From Bacteroidota bacterium (GTDB taxonomy: Bacteria > Bacteroidota > Ignavibacteria > UBA10030 > UBA8401), in the NCBI GenBank assembly GCA_030679145.1, contig JAUXTU010000036.1, positions 150,480 through 214,479 of the forward strand: a DNA stretch of 64,000 bases. The letters run 5' to 3'. Numbering within the stretch: position 1 is the first letter of the stretch; each line of letters begins with the position of its first letter. Positions 63,403-64,000 of this stretch are shown here, piece by piece. Both the position numbers and the translations under genes were made by a program. The notes below the pieces were generated by a model. The model searched no databases, was not told the DNA's origin, and saw nothing but the letters and a program-made list of their open reading frames with translations.

Positions 63403-63828
63403 TTACGATATATCAATAAATCGTGAACGGATTTCAGAAGGGGGAATAAGGCAGGAATCAAACTTTCCAAACAATCGGTAACGATATTTGGCGAAAATAT
63501 CGTAAAACCAATCTCTTACAGTGGATGGAATAATGTATCCGATCAAAAAAAGAGTCCACCATCCGCTAAGGTAGCGCGCAATCACCAGTGCTCCGGATGA
63601 ACGAATGAACACTTTTTCTGTCGGAGAATTGAACGATTTGATCAATATTAATGAATCGATTTCTTTAAGATATGTATGGCGCTCAAATAGTGATTTAGCA
63701 AACTGACTTTGAATTGCAGCGAATCGTATAGTTCCTTTTCTATCGTGTTTAATGATCAATTGAACGGTTGAATTGCAAAAGCCGCAGATGCCGTCATACA
63801 ACAGTATCAGGTCGGTTTCACTTTTCAT
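63403..63828 (-). CDS. DCC-family thiol-disulfide oxidoreductase-like protein (DUF393)
   Basis: The 141-residue protein starts with LLYDGICGFCNSTVQLII; D12, C15 and C18 match the DxxCxxC signature of DCC proteins. IRFAAIQSQFAK and SGALVIARYLSGWW follow as in the family, with YRLFGKFDSCLIPP at the end. A thiol redox role is inferred. Its start overlaps the end of the upstream hydrolase gene by 11 bases, so they form an operon. Confidence 0.9.
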   Translation of the reverse strand: MKSETDLILLYDGICGFCNSTVQLIIKHDRKGTIRFAAIQSQFAKSLFERHTYLKEIDSLILIKSFNSPTEKVFIRSSGALVIARYLSGWWTLFLIGYIIPSTVRDWFYDIFAKYRYRLFGKFDSCLIPPSEIRSRFIDIS

Positions 63829-64000
63829 TCAAATATAGATCTGCTATAGCATGTGCCTGTACAATCGGATCACCTTGATTGCGATTCGTTAAAACAATCA
63901 CCAGTATTTTCTGTTCAGGAAAAACAAGAATATGATTCCGAAATCCGCGCGTGCTTCCGCCGTGGTGTGGATGACGAATGCCACTGTATGTTTCAATATG
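63818..64000 (-). CDS. Serine beta-lactamase-like hydrolase, C-terminal end (cut by window edge)
   Basis: The minus-strand frame enters from the window edge and ends at the TGA at 63820-63818, giving 60 residues. It has HHGGSTRGFRNHILVFPEQK, then ILVIVLTNRNQGDPIVQAHA. The HGGS/T turn with a following GFRNHI strand is the C-terminal part (KTG-like site region) of class C beta-lactamase-like serine hydrolases. The catalytic SxxK is outside the window. Its stop lies inside the start of the DCC gene. Confidence 0.75.
   Translation of the reverse strand, partial: HIETYSGIRHPHHGGSTRGFRNHILVFPEQKILVIVLTNRNQGDPIVQAHAIADLYLNEK

Overview
The window looks like a piece of a chromosome from the Bacteroidota/Ignavibacteria side of the tree. 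This is inferred from two predicted cell-surface proteins that end in type IX secretion tails of the 'NPFNP...' type, from many secreted and lipid-anchored proteins whose signal peptides end in AQ or in a lipobox, and from the overall gene content. Base composition is moderately AT-rich. Genes are on both strands in short operons, with few long gaps. I saw no rRNA, tRNA or CRISPR array.

Layout. 1-6.3 kb: the start of a family 2 glycosyltransferase (cut by the window edge), a TPR protein, rpsT, and an operon of three periplasmic parvulin-type chaperones. 6.4-17.2 kb: housekeeping and envelope genes, namely a CPXCG zinc-ribbon protein, a DinB-like protein, a Nudix CoA pyrophosphatase, a type II NADH dehydrogenase, a Spy-like protein, a lipoprotein, a PQQ-type sugar dehydrogenase, a PLP enzyme of Cys/Met metabolism, aminopeptidase P and Ada. 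17.2-22.1 kb: a visibly AT-richer four-gene block that ends in a Shedu (DUF4263) nuclease. Before Shedu come a DUF488 protein, a conserved unknown protein and a 557-residue protein with a nuclease-like C-terminus. I read the block as a defence island, and it is the best candidate here for an undescribed system. 22.1-28.1 kb: a DUF885 metalloprotein, an SDR enzyme, a putative outer-membrane protein, a receiver-DHp protein without ATPase domain, and RqcH. 28.4-31.4 kb: OsmC, a GC-richer DGPF/ECF42 sigma-factor pair and a DUF1761 membrane protein. 31.5-42.5 kb: FkbM methyltransferase, GNAT acetyltransferase, pyrG, an MHS transporter, kdsB, gatC, plsC, a Ste24-like protease, a RelE/YafQ toxin-antitoxin pair and Tex. 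42.6-53.5 kb: two type IX-secreted proteins, a HerA-like ATPase, a class III cyclase with three c-type haem sites, and a secreted GHL10 glycosidase. 53.5-64 kb: a small HEAT-like protein, a periplasmic-propeller histidine kinase with its LuxR-type regulator, two small envelope proteins, rluE, a DUF2461 protein, a coiled-coil histidine kinase whose phospho-acceptor histidine is replaced by asparagine, a SnoaL-like protein, a DCC protein and the end of a serine beta-lactamase-like hydrolase.

A second theme is repeats. Many gaps are filled by short dispersed palindromes of several families. Three gaps carry a composite element bounded by the inverted repeat TGAGACATCTGAAAAAT. Palindromes of the same type also sit in frame inside genes: twice in rqcH, once in a type IX tail, once at the N-terminus of the GHL10 protein, and possibly at the start of rluE. 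The repeats therefore seem to add peptide segments to real proteins.
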